64,000 bases of DNA, taken from the NCBI GenBank assembly GCA_002900995.3, contig CM035313.1, positions 1,984,001 through 2,048,000 on the forward strand. Reading direction: 5' to 3'. The position numbers and the translations under genes are program-made. Below the pieces are notes generated by a model. The model worked only from the letters and a program-made list of their open reading frames with translations. It was not told the origin of the DNA and made no database searches. Of this stretch, positions 24,230 through 35,530 are shown piece after piece; the first letter of the stretch is position 1; each line of letters opens with the position of its first letter. The DNA is from Ganoderma boninense (Eukaryota; Basidiomycota; Agaricomycetes; Polyporales; Polyporaceae).

Positions 24230-25113
24230 TCGTAACCAGGTGGTTGAGTAGGGCGGAGATGAAGTTGGTAAGTCGAAGGGTTTAGGGGCGGTGGCAGGGG
24301 GGAGGTATAAGACTGGGTTTAAGCTGGGATTGGGCTTGGAGTGGCCGTTGTCTCAGGCGCTTGTTCCTCACAGCGTCATCCTTTGACATAGGGTTAGGGT
24401 TAATCTGAAGTGGCTAAAGGCTAAGCCACACGGCGCACACCGCAGCGGGAACCCGGAACCCTCATGAACATGGCACTCGGACCATGCCCGGGGCTTTCCT
24501 GGAACGCAACTGGTTAGGTACTCGATCTGAAGCAGCTGATGATAGAGAGATAATTCTGTTGGGACACTCAATCCCGACGCCGTGTTGCGGGCCGACGTTA
24601 CCGAATCTGAAGGTCCTCTCCTTCAAGGAGACCGGGGCTGCGATCTGGACAAGGTGCGTCGCGAAGGGGTTCGGTGTGGTCTATCCGGTTTGACATTGTC
24701 AAACGAACCTAAAGCGTGCATGGAAATATCAATTCACCTGAGGCGGCCCTATCACCCCTCTGGAACAGGGTGCAAGCCGATTGCAATCCAAAGAGCCTGC
24801 TCCTGGGGGATCAACGCCCCTAGGCCTTCAAGGTGGCCAGAGGGATGGAGCGTCGAACTTGAAGTTCTTCTTTATACTCGCGCGTCATTGCGGGAAGCCT
24901 GGTGATGAAACATGATTAGAGGACAGAGAAAGCCCTATAAGTATGCTGGAGATGCATTTATGCATCGGGTTCTATGGCGAGTGCGGCCATGCATTCACAA
25001 TATTAATGCGCCACGTATATTGCTGCCCTCTATTGTGTTCGTGGAGGCCTAGTACTGCCACGCCCTTCTGCGGGATGTACTATCAATTCAAACGGAGATA
25101 CTTTCATTGCAGG
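24230..25113. other. Intergenic region with phosphatase promoter
   Basis: The left part is the promoter of the minus-strand PP2C gene and includes a telomere-like TTAGGG pair. The right part is the 3' flank of the kinase-like gene. No open frame is convincing. Confidence 0.5.
24389..24403 (+). promoter_or_regulatory. Telobox-like TTAGGG repeat
   Basis: The sequence TAGGGTTAGGGTTAA contains two telomere-type units and lies about 160-175 nt upstream of the PP2C start codon. Short internal units of this kind serve in some fungi and plants as sites for Myb/TRF-type factors. The match is seen directly; function is inferred, and a two-unit match could be chance. Confidence 0.35.
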
Positions 25114-26677
25114 TTAAATACGCAATACTCTACGAACAAAACATAACAAGCGCCATCCAATGGAATAATTGGCGATCCATTGGAGTATCCGCCTAGTAGG
25201 AGGGCGCGCAGGAGTCCTGTACAGTTTCCACAAAGCAGCTTGCTCCTCGGAGAGCTGCGACCAGTATACGCTCGGCTCTTGCATGAAAGATGGATTTGCT
25301 GCCAGCTTCACCTCTGCGTAATAAACCTCATCAGGTAACATCCTGATGATATCACCCCCGATTACAAGCGCATCTGCAGCGCTCAGACGCTGCGACACCA
25401 CATGAGTGGTCATCCTGTCCAGAAGCGGTCCTAGTGCAGGCACCATAGGTACGATACTCTGAAATATGCCTCGTCAGGGTTGAAGCATCGGGTGAGTCTA
25501 AGTGGCATATCGCACCGAAAAGTGGTATTTGAACATGTTCCCCAGACAAGCCACATCGAACGCGAATGGGTTATATTCGTGTTCTCCCAGAGAGAAATCA
25601 TCCGGTCGATATCTGGGGAGAGCCATCGTTCCATCTGTTGAGTACTGGGTGTGAGTGAGCGACGCCTCGCGCGGAAGCTGTAAGGACCAATTGAAGTCGA
25701 ATATGCTGTAAGTGGGGTCAAAGTTTGCCCTATGAGAACGTAACACAGGTTCAGATATCGACTGTCCGGGACAATAGCAATTGACCAAGAAGTTCTGATC
25801 CGCTATGTCCTGCAAACAATTCATCAGTGGAGTCACTCAAGAGGGAATGGTATAAAAGTCATACGTGATGCGCTATACGCTTGCTGTGCAAGAATGACAA
25901 GCCCTGAGTGGTAGGTTTGCTTATGAATACGATGAATGCGACAAGTCACTGCGTACCTTTAATAGACACCATATCATTTGCATCACATCGCTCACAGCTT
26001 CGAACTGGACAATAGCGCCGCACTTGCCCCATCTGCCGCCAATTAGTTTTAGTACCGTTGACATCAGGGAACACATACCGTGGCATGACGATGAACGAGA
26101 AATGGTGAGGTGTCTCGAGCACCGCTACTGGCGGTAAAACACATTGCCACTCGTCCCTGACGCCGCGAAGCAACGTTTGATTGATCGTATACTCAGATGA
26201 ACCCTTGTCTGTGAGCTTAAGAACAACGTCTCGCCCAAACGCATCTCGGGCTGGAGCAATATGGTACTAGGAATTTGTGAGCAACCACATTGATTTCCCT
26301 TCAGCGTTGACCTACCGGAAAAGGTTCCGGCCCCAATGATTTGAGAGGGTCTTGGATGCAGGTAGCATATGGGAGAGGCGCGTTAGTCGAGGTGTGAGGC
26401 GGGATCCATCGGCCGTCGCGAACGAGCTCAAACATCCGGCTGAGTTTGTAGCCCCTTGCCAAGAGCCACGGTCTATATGCTTCCCAGAGGAGCTCCATGT
26501 CGGCCCATGGAGCACTGTTGACGTCAATATTGCCTAGGTTAATCGCAGATATCTGTTATGACTGAGATGTGAGCTCTATTTTCATCCTTTTGGCATCGTA
26601 GGACATACGTTCGGAAAGCACACAGTTTCCGGAGCCGGTCCCGACGCACTACCCAAGGCCGACACTGAACTGGTCAT
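25114..26677 (-). CDS. Fungal kinase-like protein (basidiomycete-expanded family)
   Basis: Seven exons (26677-26609, 26552-26316, 26266-26079, 26032-25957, 25903-25865, 25809-25516, 25458-25114) give 415 residues. The protein has a kinase-like core: DVVLKLTDKG carries the lysine, GLSFLHSKRIAHHDIADQN the catalytic Asp and Asn, and YSIFDFNWSLQLP the metal-binding Asp (DFN in place of DFG). Further on, EYNPFAFDVACLGNMF and the block MVPALGPLLDRMTTHV match the C-lobe pattern of a large family seen in mushroom-forming fungi. A glycine-rich loop is not obvious. Because the catalytic Asp, Asn and Lys remain, weak or unusual kinase activity is possible. Substrates are unknown. The start codon is the second of two nearby ATGs. 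It is transcribed divergently from the PLK4-like gene. Confidence 0.85.
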
Positions 26678-27208
26678 AACATTGGTGCACATTGCTCTAC
26701 ACGTGACTTGGCACGCGAGCTCTATTGTTCCGTCGGTGGCAAGGAGTGTGAGGCCGCTCAAGAATTGGAGGAAATGAACAACTCCGACTCATTCGTCGCT
26801 CGAGTGGCTGTCGCTCTCGCTTTTTCACCGGCCACACGGTCACGTGGCACACCCGTTCAACTACTTACACAAGTTCGCCGACTAGACCGACTCTACATAT
26901 ACCAACTTCGACTCGACGCTCTACCTTCACATAGGCGTGCGCTCGTTGCTTTCTCCCTCGAGGCAAACATGCTTACTGTAGAATAACCTAGCTTCTGAAT
27001 GCGAGCGTGAGGCTCCAAAAATACCTAATGTGACGAGTCCAAGTCGCACGTGGCTACGTACCGTCTCAACGTTGAACATCGCTGAAACACCGTGTTCCTT
27101 CAACGGTGGGCTGTCCCCAACCTTTTACTCCCCCACCGCCACCGCCTTGGAAAACGTTTGTGTAACCTCGAGCTTTGAAAGTTGTTCGTTCTGGGGTGGA
27201 CTGGCATC
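26678..27208. promoter_or_regulatory. Divergent promoter region between two kinase-family genes
   Basis: About 530 bases separate the start of the minus-strand kinase-like gene from the start of the PLK4-like gene on the plus strand. I see no clear TATA box and no open frame with coding character. Confidence 0.45.
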
Positions 27209-29987
27209 ATGGCGTCCCTTCAGATCATTGACGGTCTCCACGTCAGTCCAACAGCGACCAGTCAATGGACTAACCACTGACCGCTCCAGTAGAACTACGA
27301 GCTGAAAGAGTCTCCAGCGTCTGGAGCCGCTTCGTTGGTCTTCCGTGCGATCTGCAAACGAGGACGTATGCGCAACAGGCTTGTCGTGGTCAAGAAAGTG
27401 AGTACAGCCTGCCCGTTCTGTCACCGTCATGCATTCAATCTCCCCAAGTTCCCGATTCCGTGCAAAAACCACAACGACACCTCGCATGCTGTACAGGACC
27501 CCGTCTCAGCTGCCGCTCTTCATTCTACGCTATGCCACCCCACTGTCGTCACCCTTCTCTCTTCGTTCTCCGCACCGACCGGATTCTATCAAGTCCTCGA
27601 ACTCTGCGAGAACGGTAGCCTCTCGAACTTCTTGCAGGCTCGTGACTCCCATACTCTTACCGAAGAGGAGCTGCGAGGTGTCGCGCGGACCCTCGTCGAT
27701 GCCCTAGTATATCTCAAGAAGGAACGTGTATTGCATCGTAATATCAAGCCGAGCAATGTGTTCCTTATGGGGGACTTCCGCCTTGTACGTTGTCACCTCG
27801 TGGCTGATTCCCCGCGTTCTCATCGCCGTATACAAGAAATTATCTGGATTTGGTCTGGCCACCAGGCTGGCCCGATCCGATTCCACAGAAACAGCGCTCT
27901 GTGGCTCACCGAACTATGTATCCCCGTAAGCTTTTAGGCTCTCTCACATGAGGTTTTAATTTACTTCTTTCCCAGGGAAATGCTGTTGGGATTGCCCTAT
28001 CGATTTCCAACCGACTTGTGGTCTGTCGGGGCTGTGTTGTTGACATGCCTGGCAGGTCAACCGGCGTTCCACGTGCGTTGCCCTACTATTCGCAAATATT
28101 CGGTTTTGCTGAAGTTACAGCCATATCCTCTAAGGCCTCAACTTCGGGAGAGATCTTCGAGAATATTTGTTGCGCCAGATATACCTTCCCAGAGGTGTCT
28201 TACGAGGCACAAGACCTTATTGTTGGAATGCTTCAGAAGGTAAGGCGAACTGCGGGAATTTTCTTCGCCTGTCAATAACCGCGAAACCTATGCAGGAGCC
28301 TGAAGACCGGACCCCTCTACATCGATTGCTATCTCATCCGTTTTTCAAACCCACTTTGCCCGTGCATCCCCTCTCAGTTGGTGACATTAACTCAGAATGT
28401 TCCAAGATTGCAGGCATCGCGTGTTTACCTCACAGCGTACCTCGAATTTCAGCGTTGCAGCGATACCCGCCGCTTCTATCCAGAGACTTCGAGCGCCTCC
28501 GACCGACATTCTGCAAGCAGCAGCTCGTGTCCAAGCGGAAACCACTTGACGACATTACCAATTTCTACCAGGATGCATCTGGGGATGACTTGGCCCCAAG
28601 CCCTCTGCGAACGACGTCTGCTCCAACAATCTCTTCGCTTCCTGGAGCCACTAGCGAGGACAGCCGACCTCCTACGCCTGCTCTCACCGCTGACTCTGGG
28701 ACCCCTAGTGTATCATCCCTAGGTGCTTTGGTAGAAGGACAAAACACTGGCTCCCATCCCTTTTTACAGCCGAAGATTTATCACGAACTGGCGTCGCCTC
28801 GGACTCGACTGAAGCGTGTGTTGTCTGAACCTTGCGGCTCAAGTAGTCGACAATCGAGTACTACCTTGCCCGGCTTAGACCAGCCTGTCCCAACTGTTGC
28901 TGCGAGATCTGCGATGCGTGGGGTTTCTTCTCAGGCGACAACTGCCACCGCTGTTTCTGAGTCCATGAACGTCTCTGCAGATCTTCAAAGGGTCGCCAGC
29001 CGTCGACTCAAGCCTCAAACTCATAAGCTTTCGCGTGGTCAACTAGTCGTCCTCCCTTCAAAGGCTCTACTCGTCGACTTCCGGGAAAGCGAGCGCAGGA
29101 AGGGAAACGAGGGAAAGCAAGTCCTCATGATCAACGCGAACAGTGATACTGTACGTCTTCGATACTACGATACCATGTGCAGTCGCCCCCAAACTAATAC
29201 CATTCCCTGGTAGGTGGAAATCTACGACGCCCCTCACCTAAGCACTCCGTGCTGCCTCGTGGAACCTGTCGCAACCTACGCTTCCAGGGTACTGCCCGCT
29301 AAGTACGTCAAGCAATACGAGGACGCGCTGCAGATAGTTGATCAGCTGAACGCTCGCATCCCTAAAGTGCGTGTTTCTCTCTCCCAAGGAAATTTATGGC
29401 TAACTCTGCCCGTCGTGATACAGCTGATCCACTTTGCCGACGATGCGAAGTGCACTCTCATGGCGAACGGACCCCCTGGCGACGTCGAAATACACATCCC
29501 TGTTGAGGAAACTCACTTCGATGACGGCAAAGCCGTCCGCCTTCGCCTGCAACGCAGCAAACATACGTTGGAGATCTCTCGGCATATCAGGAAGGCGGGC
29601 GGCACGCGGAAAGGGGTTGGAGAATGGACGAAGAAGGTTATCCCGCTGGACCACGCGCTGAAACTCCCTGAAGATGAAGACCGTTCGCTGGATGATCTGG
29701 AACGACTGGCGATGACCCATCTCAGAGACTTCTTGCGTGTATGCGACGCCGCGGAAGGAGGGGAAGGAGGTCGCGGGACTCATATGGACCAGAATGATGG
29801 CACCGAGCGTGAGCGACTGGAGCGCACTCTGCGCCAGATGGGGGGGAAGCCAGACGATAAGGATCGGGCGGAGGGACGGGGGTCGAGGCCACTCAGTGAC
29901 GACAGGTCGCGTGCGAGCGGGAGATCGCTCACTACGGCCGTGCCTCCGCGTCCGAGAAAGTTTTCGAGCACAGTCATGTTGCGATAG
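27209..29987 (+). CDS. Polo-like kinase 4-type protein, probable pseudokinase
   Basis: Nine exons (27209-27241, 27293-27397, 27449-27784, 27837-27925, 27976-28072, 28135-28239, 28296-29150, 29214-29366, 29424-29987) give 778 residues. The N-terminal kinase fold keeps the ATP lysine (RLVVVKK), CGSPNYVSPE, TDLWSVGAVLLT and EPEDRTPLHRLLSHPF. The C-terminal part, from ALLVDFRESERRKG through IYDAPHLSTPCCLVEP to CTLMANGPPGDVEIHIP, has the look of the PLK4 cryptic polo-box region. The catalytic loop reads LHRNIKPSN (Asp to Asn) and the metal loop KLSGFGLA (Asp to Gly), so phosphotransfer should be lost. In animals PLK4 drives centriole duplication; basidiomycetes have spindle pole bodies instead, so a scaffold role there is only an inference. 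Two introns are stop-free with 3n length. Family assignment is from motif memory. Confidence 0.8.
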
Positions 29988-30234
29988 AGAGCATGTCGAT
30001 ATCACTGCAGTTATGGGCAATACTATATATGTGGCTGTATGCGATGGAGGGCACACGAGCGACGAGGGGAGGAGCGGGCGGGCGCTGAGCGGGGGAAGGG
30101 ACGGGAGTTGCCTATTGTGGGCAGGCGGTGGGAATCAAGGTTGGATCTGGGCCGAGGATTTTGAGGCGGAGGCCGTCGCTGCTCTCATCTCTTCTCTTCC
30201 ACATCTTTCGAGCCGAGGTCGTCGAAACCTGTGG

Positions 30235-31905
30235 ATGTCTCAGCAATCAGCTGCTGCAAAGCCTTCGCTCCAGGGGGTCCGTATCAAAGCCAGGAAACGT
30301 GCCGTCAAAGCTCAAGCCAAACACGAACCCGAGAGTGAGTCCGACCCCAACCCACACCCCCCCATCAGCAGTGGGCTCACGACTTTTCTTCCTCTCAGTC
30401 TTCCGAGACCAGTTTCTCAAGTATCTTGAGAACGTTCCACCCACCGATTTTGACGCTATCGCAAACAAACTAGTCCAAGCTGGTTCCACGCTCGAGTTCC
30501 TGAAGTATGCCGATGCCCTCTTCGAGATCCTCCTCGTCGGTGGCCTCCTACAGCCTGGCGGTCAGTACGTCGACGATGGTGCGCCGCTCTCGCCTTTCTC
30601 GATCCTCAACGCCAAGGAGCCTGTGGAGGTGGCGGACGTGAAGCAGTATGTCGAAGTGTTTAACAAACTAATCCGGAGGTAATTGTCCTTCCCATCCCCG
30701 TCGACCTCGCTCCCATCCCCTTCCCCTGCATTCGTTCGAAAAACCGATGCCCACGCTACTTCTGCACAGATACAAGTACCTCCAGCGACCTCTTGAAGAG
30801 AACTCGCTGCCGAACTTGTTGCAGTACATGAATCGATGGCCGGCGGCCCAGCGGGAGAAGCTGTCTGTTGCGACAGGCCTCCTCCTCGCACAGGGTCTTG
30901 CGAGCGCGAGTTGCCTGCAGAGTCTGACGAAGGACCATCTCGTCAAGAATGGTAAGCCCACCCCCATTTCCTGCGTCCCCCCATTCTGACGACTCGGTCG
31001 CTGAACCGCAGACCTGTCGGCGGACATCATCGCGCTCGTCTTCCGTGCATACCTGAGCTCGCAGTCGATGGAGCACCTCGCGGGTACGCTCAAGCGGGGC
31101 AGCATCAAGGACCTCCTGCTCTTCTTCCCGCCGAACAAGCGCGACGACAAGGCGCTCGACGAACACTTCCGCAAGGCGGGCCTGCCCCAGATCGCAGAGT
31201 GGTGGACCAAGCGCCAGTACGCGTCCCTGAAGGACGGGATCATCAAGCAGCTCCAGGAGCAACTCGCCAACGGCGACGCGCACGCGGACATCGTCGCTGC
31301 GATCAAGGCGCGCCAGGAGGAGCAGCCCCTCCCCGAGGCCGAGCTCGTCTCGTGCATCTGGCAGGGCCTCATCTCGAGCGTCGACTGGAGTGCCCGCCAG
31401 GATCAGAACGAGGCGCTTGCGCTTAGGGAGATCAATGTATGCATCGTCATGCCATCTGTATGCGAGGGCTTGATCGCTGACGAACGGGCGATGTCATGCG
31501 CAGGGTTTCACCGATATCCTCGAGCCGTTCTGCAACGGGCCCAAGACTGAAGTCGCCCTGATCAATACTGTGCAAGTGTATTGTTATGAAGACACACGTA
31601 TCATTAAGGCATTCCCTCAAGTACTCAAGGTTTGTCTGCACGATCTGGCTCGATTAGGAGGTCATGGCTAACGCCTTTTTCGCGTGCAGGTTCTGTATAA
31701 CAAGGATTGTATCACCGATCAAGCTATCATCTACTGGCACTCCAAGGGGTCCAAGCCGCAGGGCAGGCAGCACTTCCTCCAAGCTGCCCAGCCTCTCGTC
31801 AAGGTGCGTTGTGTTCCTCTTCGTCGTTTCGATCGCGTGTGCTGACGTCTGTGCGCCTCCTAGTTCTTGCAGGAGCAGGAAAGCGACGACGATGACGAGG
31901 AGTGA
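30235..31905 (+). CDS. BZW1: eIF5-mimic protein, BZW1/2 (5MP) family
   Basis: Seven exons (30235-30334, 30399-30678, 30770-30951, 31012-31436, 31504-31629, 31690-31803, 31864-31905) give 422 residues, the family's usual length. The protein opens with a basic segment (GVRIKARKRAVKAQAKHEPE), then HEAT-like helices (FRDQFLKYLENVP, ADALFEILLVGGLLQPGG), and ends with a W2 domain (LVSCIWQGLISSVDWSAR, FPQVLKVLYNKDCIT, IIYWHSKGSKPQGRQHFL) and an acidic tail (ESDDDDEE). The W2 domain is shared with eIF5 and eIF2B epsilon and binds eIF2 and eIF3. In animals 5MP proteins compete with eIF5 and tighten start-codon choice. It should act in the cytosol during initiation. Confidence 0.95.
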
Positions 31906-32480
31906 CGGACTATACCATGACGGCGCACTACGCTGTTTAGACCTGTTCCGGCCGCTACGCATGTATCTTGTCGAGCCTCCGCATAGCGCATCGCAGAAAA
32001 ATGACAAAAGAAAATATAGGAGCTTTAATCTCAGTCGAGTAGATGTTACAGCTAAGTACAGGAACAGGAATCAACACTCGACAACGACGTGGCAGCGAAC
32101 TAGACAGGATCTGAATCTCGATAACAGAACAAATATGGGACAAGAAAACAAGGGAGACGTGCAAACCGGGCGACAACAGGAGGACGACGGTCACGAGGTT
32201 CTACAGAGCACTAGGGAGGAGAGGAGACTGACGCAAGAGGAGTTATCGCACAGTAAATACGCTACGCCTGACGGGATCGTACACCTACTTTTCGCTGGGA
32301 GAAACAGTAGCGCACCGAGGAAAGGAAAAGAGAAGGAAATCATGAAAAAAAAACAGAAACTCCAGTATAGACCGGAGTGTGCTCACGGCACTTGTTTGCG
32401 GTTGCTGTCCATTCGGGGATTTTGTTTCGTTGAAGAAATACTTGGGGACGAGCAGTACGGTGCATGACGGAGTGGGACGT
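31906..32480. other. Convergent 3' flanks
   Basis: This stretch lies between the stop codons of the BZW gene (plus) and the Zn2Cys6 factor (minus), and holds their 3' untranslated regions. It is A-rich on the plus strand around 32000-32360, in contrast to the GC-rich exons beside it. No gene is seen. Confidence 0.5.
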
Positions 32481-35400
32481 CTACCACGCTTCGGGCATCT
32501 GCGGGAAGTCTCCCATCCACCCGTTCTGGCTGCCGATCTGGAGGAAGATCCCGTCGGAGCCGTTCACGGGCAGCCCGAGGTCCGTCAGGCTCTGCTCCTG
32601 CAGCCAGAGCGGGATCGCCTGCGGGTTGAACATGCGCTGGTCGTGCGCCCACGGGCCGACCTCCTCGACCGTGAACGGCGGCGGGGGCCCGGCGATGCTC
32701 GGGTCGATGTTGAACGCGCCGCCGCCGGGCATGAGCTGGCCGGGGACGTCGCCCGGGCCGCCGCCGGTGGTGGGCATCTGCGCGTTCTGCGGGGGAAGGC
32801 CGCCGGCGCCGGTGAGCCCGACTTTGCGGCGGAGGTTGGCGAGCATGATGCGGAGCGTGAGCGCGTAGCGCTCAGCGGCGACGTCCGAGAGGAGCTGCGC
32901 GAGCTGCTCGACTTGGATCGTGATCGCGGCGAGATCGAGCTCTGCGGGGAAGAGGTTCGCCATTTTGAGTAGGAAGAGGCCTGAGAAGGCAGCCATCACG
33001 AGCGTGTCGTGTACGGCGTAGCGCAGGGCCGCACGGTAGGTGGGCGAGTCGAGCAGGTTGGAGAGGCAGTTGGAAGCAGCGTCCTTGGCTTGGAACGCGA
33101 GCTCGCGCTGCTCGAAGGGCATCTTGTCCCAGGAGACCCCGCGAAGGGCGACGCAGACAAGCCAGAGCTTAGCGTAATGCAGCTCGCCGGCGAGGATCTT
33201 GCGCGGGAGCGCCTCCTCGTCCATCGTTTGTCCTGGAGGGAAATTTGGCGCATATACGGTGGAAGGACGAGGAGGCCACTCACGGTGCAGCTCATCACAG
33301 TCTGCCCACCATTTGTCGAGGGCGATGTTCGCGCGTCTGATAAACGACAACGTGTTGTGGTTGACTTGCCCGTTAAGCGGCGACAAGGTCTCATAAATTT
33401 GGGCTTTTAACAAACACAGTCAGTTGTCGTGCATGGTACGAACCTGGTGGGAAAGTCAGAAGGAAGAACACGCACTCTTTTGGGCAATCAGCTCGACCTG
33501 TGATATCAGCCGCACATCTGTCGGGGATGCCATGGGGTGGGTGAGCAGCACGCGACAATGCCTGATAGAGCTCTCATCCCGGAGGACGATGGGCCGCCCG
33601 GTCCCCAAGCTCATCTGGTGGTCGAACCAATACAAACACAGCCAGATGCGGGCGGACACGACTGTCAATCATGGGGTATTAGCCTTCTAGGTATTAGGCG
33701 GAAGGACCTCTCGCGTAGAAACAACTAACCAAGGTTGCGTTCCTCCTCGTCGCTCCTTTTCTTCTCTGGGTGCTCAGCGAGCTTCTCGAGTGCACGATGG
33801 AGGCCGAGGTCGAGGGCCATGCGCATCGCGTGGCCACTTGGAAGCCAGCCGTTGGTGCTCCACGCAGCGAGGAGGAGCATGCCCTGCACGGCCTCTTTGC
33901 GCACGACCGGGCCGAAAAGGGACGACCGTGCAATGCCCTGCGCCTCCTCCAGGCATTTGTAGAACGCCGGAATCAGCGGCCCGGTCCCGCTCCGGATCTT
34001 GGCCGCCACCGCGAGGAGCGCGTCGAACGTCCAAGGAGAGCGCTCCATGAGCCCTTCGTAGGTGTCATACGAAGGGTCGAAGACGGGGATGAAGATGTGG
34101 CAACCAGAGAAGAATCTACGTAGGGCGGATTTGAGCTACAGGACGGGTTCCAACTAGATGGATTTCACGTACATATGATAGAGCTCTCGAGCCTCTGTAT
34201 CTGAGACGAGACCCTGCCACAGATGGTCTCAGCGCACCGCGGGATGGGTAGAAAGGGGCAGGCACCATTAACCTTTTCGACAACATGGGGGAAAGCATTG
34301 CGGGGCGTCGGCTCGGCCCGCTTCCGTTTCTTTACTCTGCGTGATCCCGACGATTAGAGTGTGTGCATCGATGCCACGCATTCGGAAACTGCTTGCCTTG
34401 GCGGAGAGGTAGAAGTCGCAGCGGCAGCTTCGGCTGCGGCATTGGCCAGGCCTTGCAAGGCCTCAATAGGGGCATTGAGGGTGGACCGCGGAAGGGTGTC
34501 CTCCGATTCATCGTCAGAGGACGGGGCCGTGCTGGGGACGATGCCGTACGTGGCATATTTATGTGGCTTTGGGGATGTGAGGGAATTGGCTATCGTCGGA
34601 GTAGAAGGGGTACGTACTGGAGGGGCAAACCCAGGGAGGGGAGGGAATGCTCTGCCACGGGGATGGGACTCTATTCGGAATGCGTTGGCTACTATGGAGC
34701 GAGGACGAGGGAAGGGTGACAGACCTGGCATATTAGGACTGTCGCGCGAGGGACCTTGCTGGGGGTACGGCGGCTGTTGAACGTGAACCATAGCCTGGTT
34801 CTGACTCTGGATGGCGGAAAGGATGCGGTCCAACGAGGACTGCATGCCGATCATTTGACTCTGCATGACCTAAGTGGGAAAGAGCCACGTCAGGGAGAGG
34901 AAGAGGGAAAGCATAGGGGCAAGACGCACGAGATACTGGCCCTCAAGACGGGACAGACGTCTGCGTGGGGTGGTGAATGGGGGCATGAGCATGAAATCAG
35001 GCATGGGGGCGGGGGCGGGGATGGGGTATGACTAGTATTAGGATGGAAGGGGACATACTCGACGCTAGCAGTGGACAAGGCCTGGACATTCTTCTTCTCT
35101 GGTTTCTCGAAGACGCATTGTGCGCCGCTGAGCTGGCATCGACGACAAGGAGCCTGTGGAGAGGGAGGAGGGGATGGCAGCAGAGGGCCGGGCCGGGCGG
35201 ATGGGCGGGCAGACGGGACGGGGAAGGGCGAGATACGGGTAAGCAACCGGCGGCAAGGCGGGAGAGGTGGAGTATACGGACCTCGCCTTCGCACCTGTTC
35301 TTGCCCTTGCGACAGTTTGTGCAGGCCCGCGCGCCCCGCTTCGGGATGTGGGCGGCAGCGACGGACGAGGACGAACCGAGGCCGGAGGAGGGGTCCTGTG

Positions 35401-35530
35401 GGGAGGCCATCTCGGACCGGGGGCCGCCGTTTGCAGCGGCAGAGAAGCTGGTAGTGCGGCGGCGCTTTGTGGATGGGGTGTCGTCGTAGTTGGAGGTGGA
35501 TGTGGTGGGCGAGAGGGACATCATCGGCAT
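32481..35530 (-). CDS. Zn2Cys6 fungal transcription factor
   Basis: Ten exons (35530-35282, 35153-35059, 34960-34930, 34869-34397, 34336-34273, 34213-34173, 34115-33730, 33661-33476, 33403-33284, 33232-32481) give 798 residues. The binuclear zinc cluster is complete with CX2CX6CX5CX2CX6C spacing: ACTNCRKGKNRC, then CRRC and a last Cys before VFEKPEKK; an intron splits it. It is followed by a short coiled coil (RLSRLEGQYLVMQSQM) encoded partly by a 31-nt exon, a basic region (RVKKRKRAEPTPRNAFP), and the fungal transcription-factor domain with IFIPVFDPSYDTYEG and WLCLYWFDHQMSLGTGRP. The C-terminus is Gly/Pro-rich. The protein should bind CGG half-sites as a dimer in the nucleus; target genes are unknown. 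Intron 4 has a GC donor (AG|GCAAGC), needed to keep frame. Confidence 0.93.

Noticed and set aside
32379..32972. 197-codon plus-strand frame opposite the transcription factor
   Set aside because: Glu/Arg/Val-rich shadow of a GC-rich exon whose minus-strand product is recognisable.
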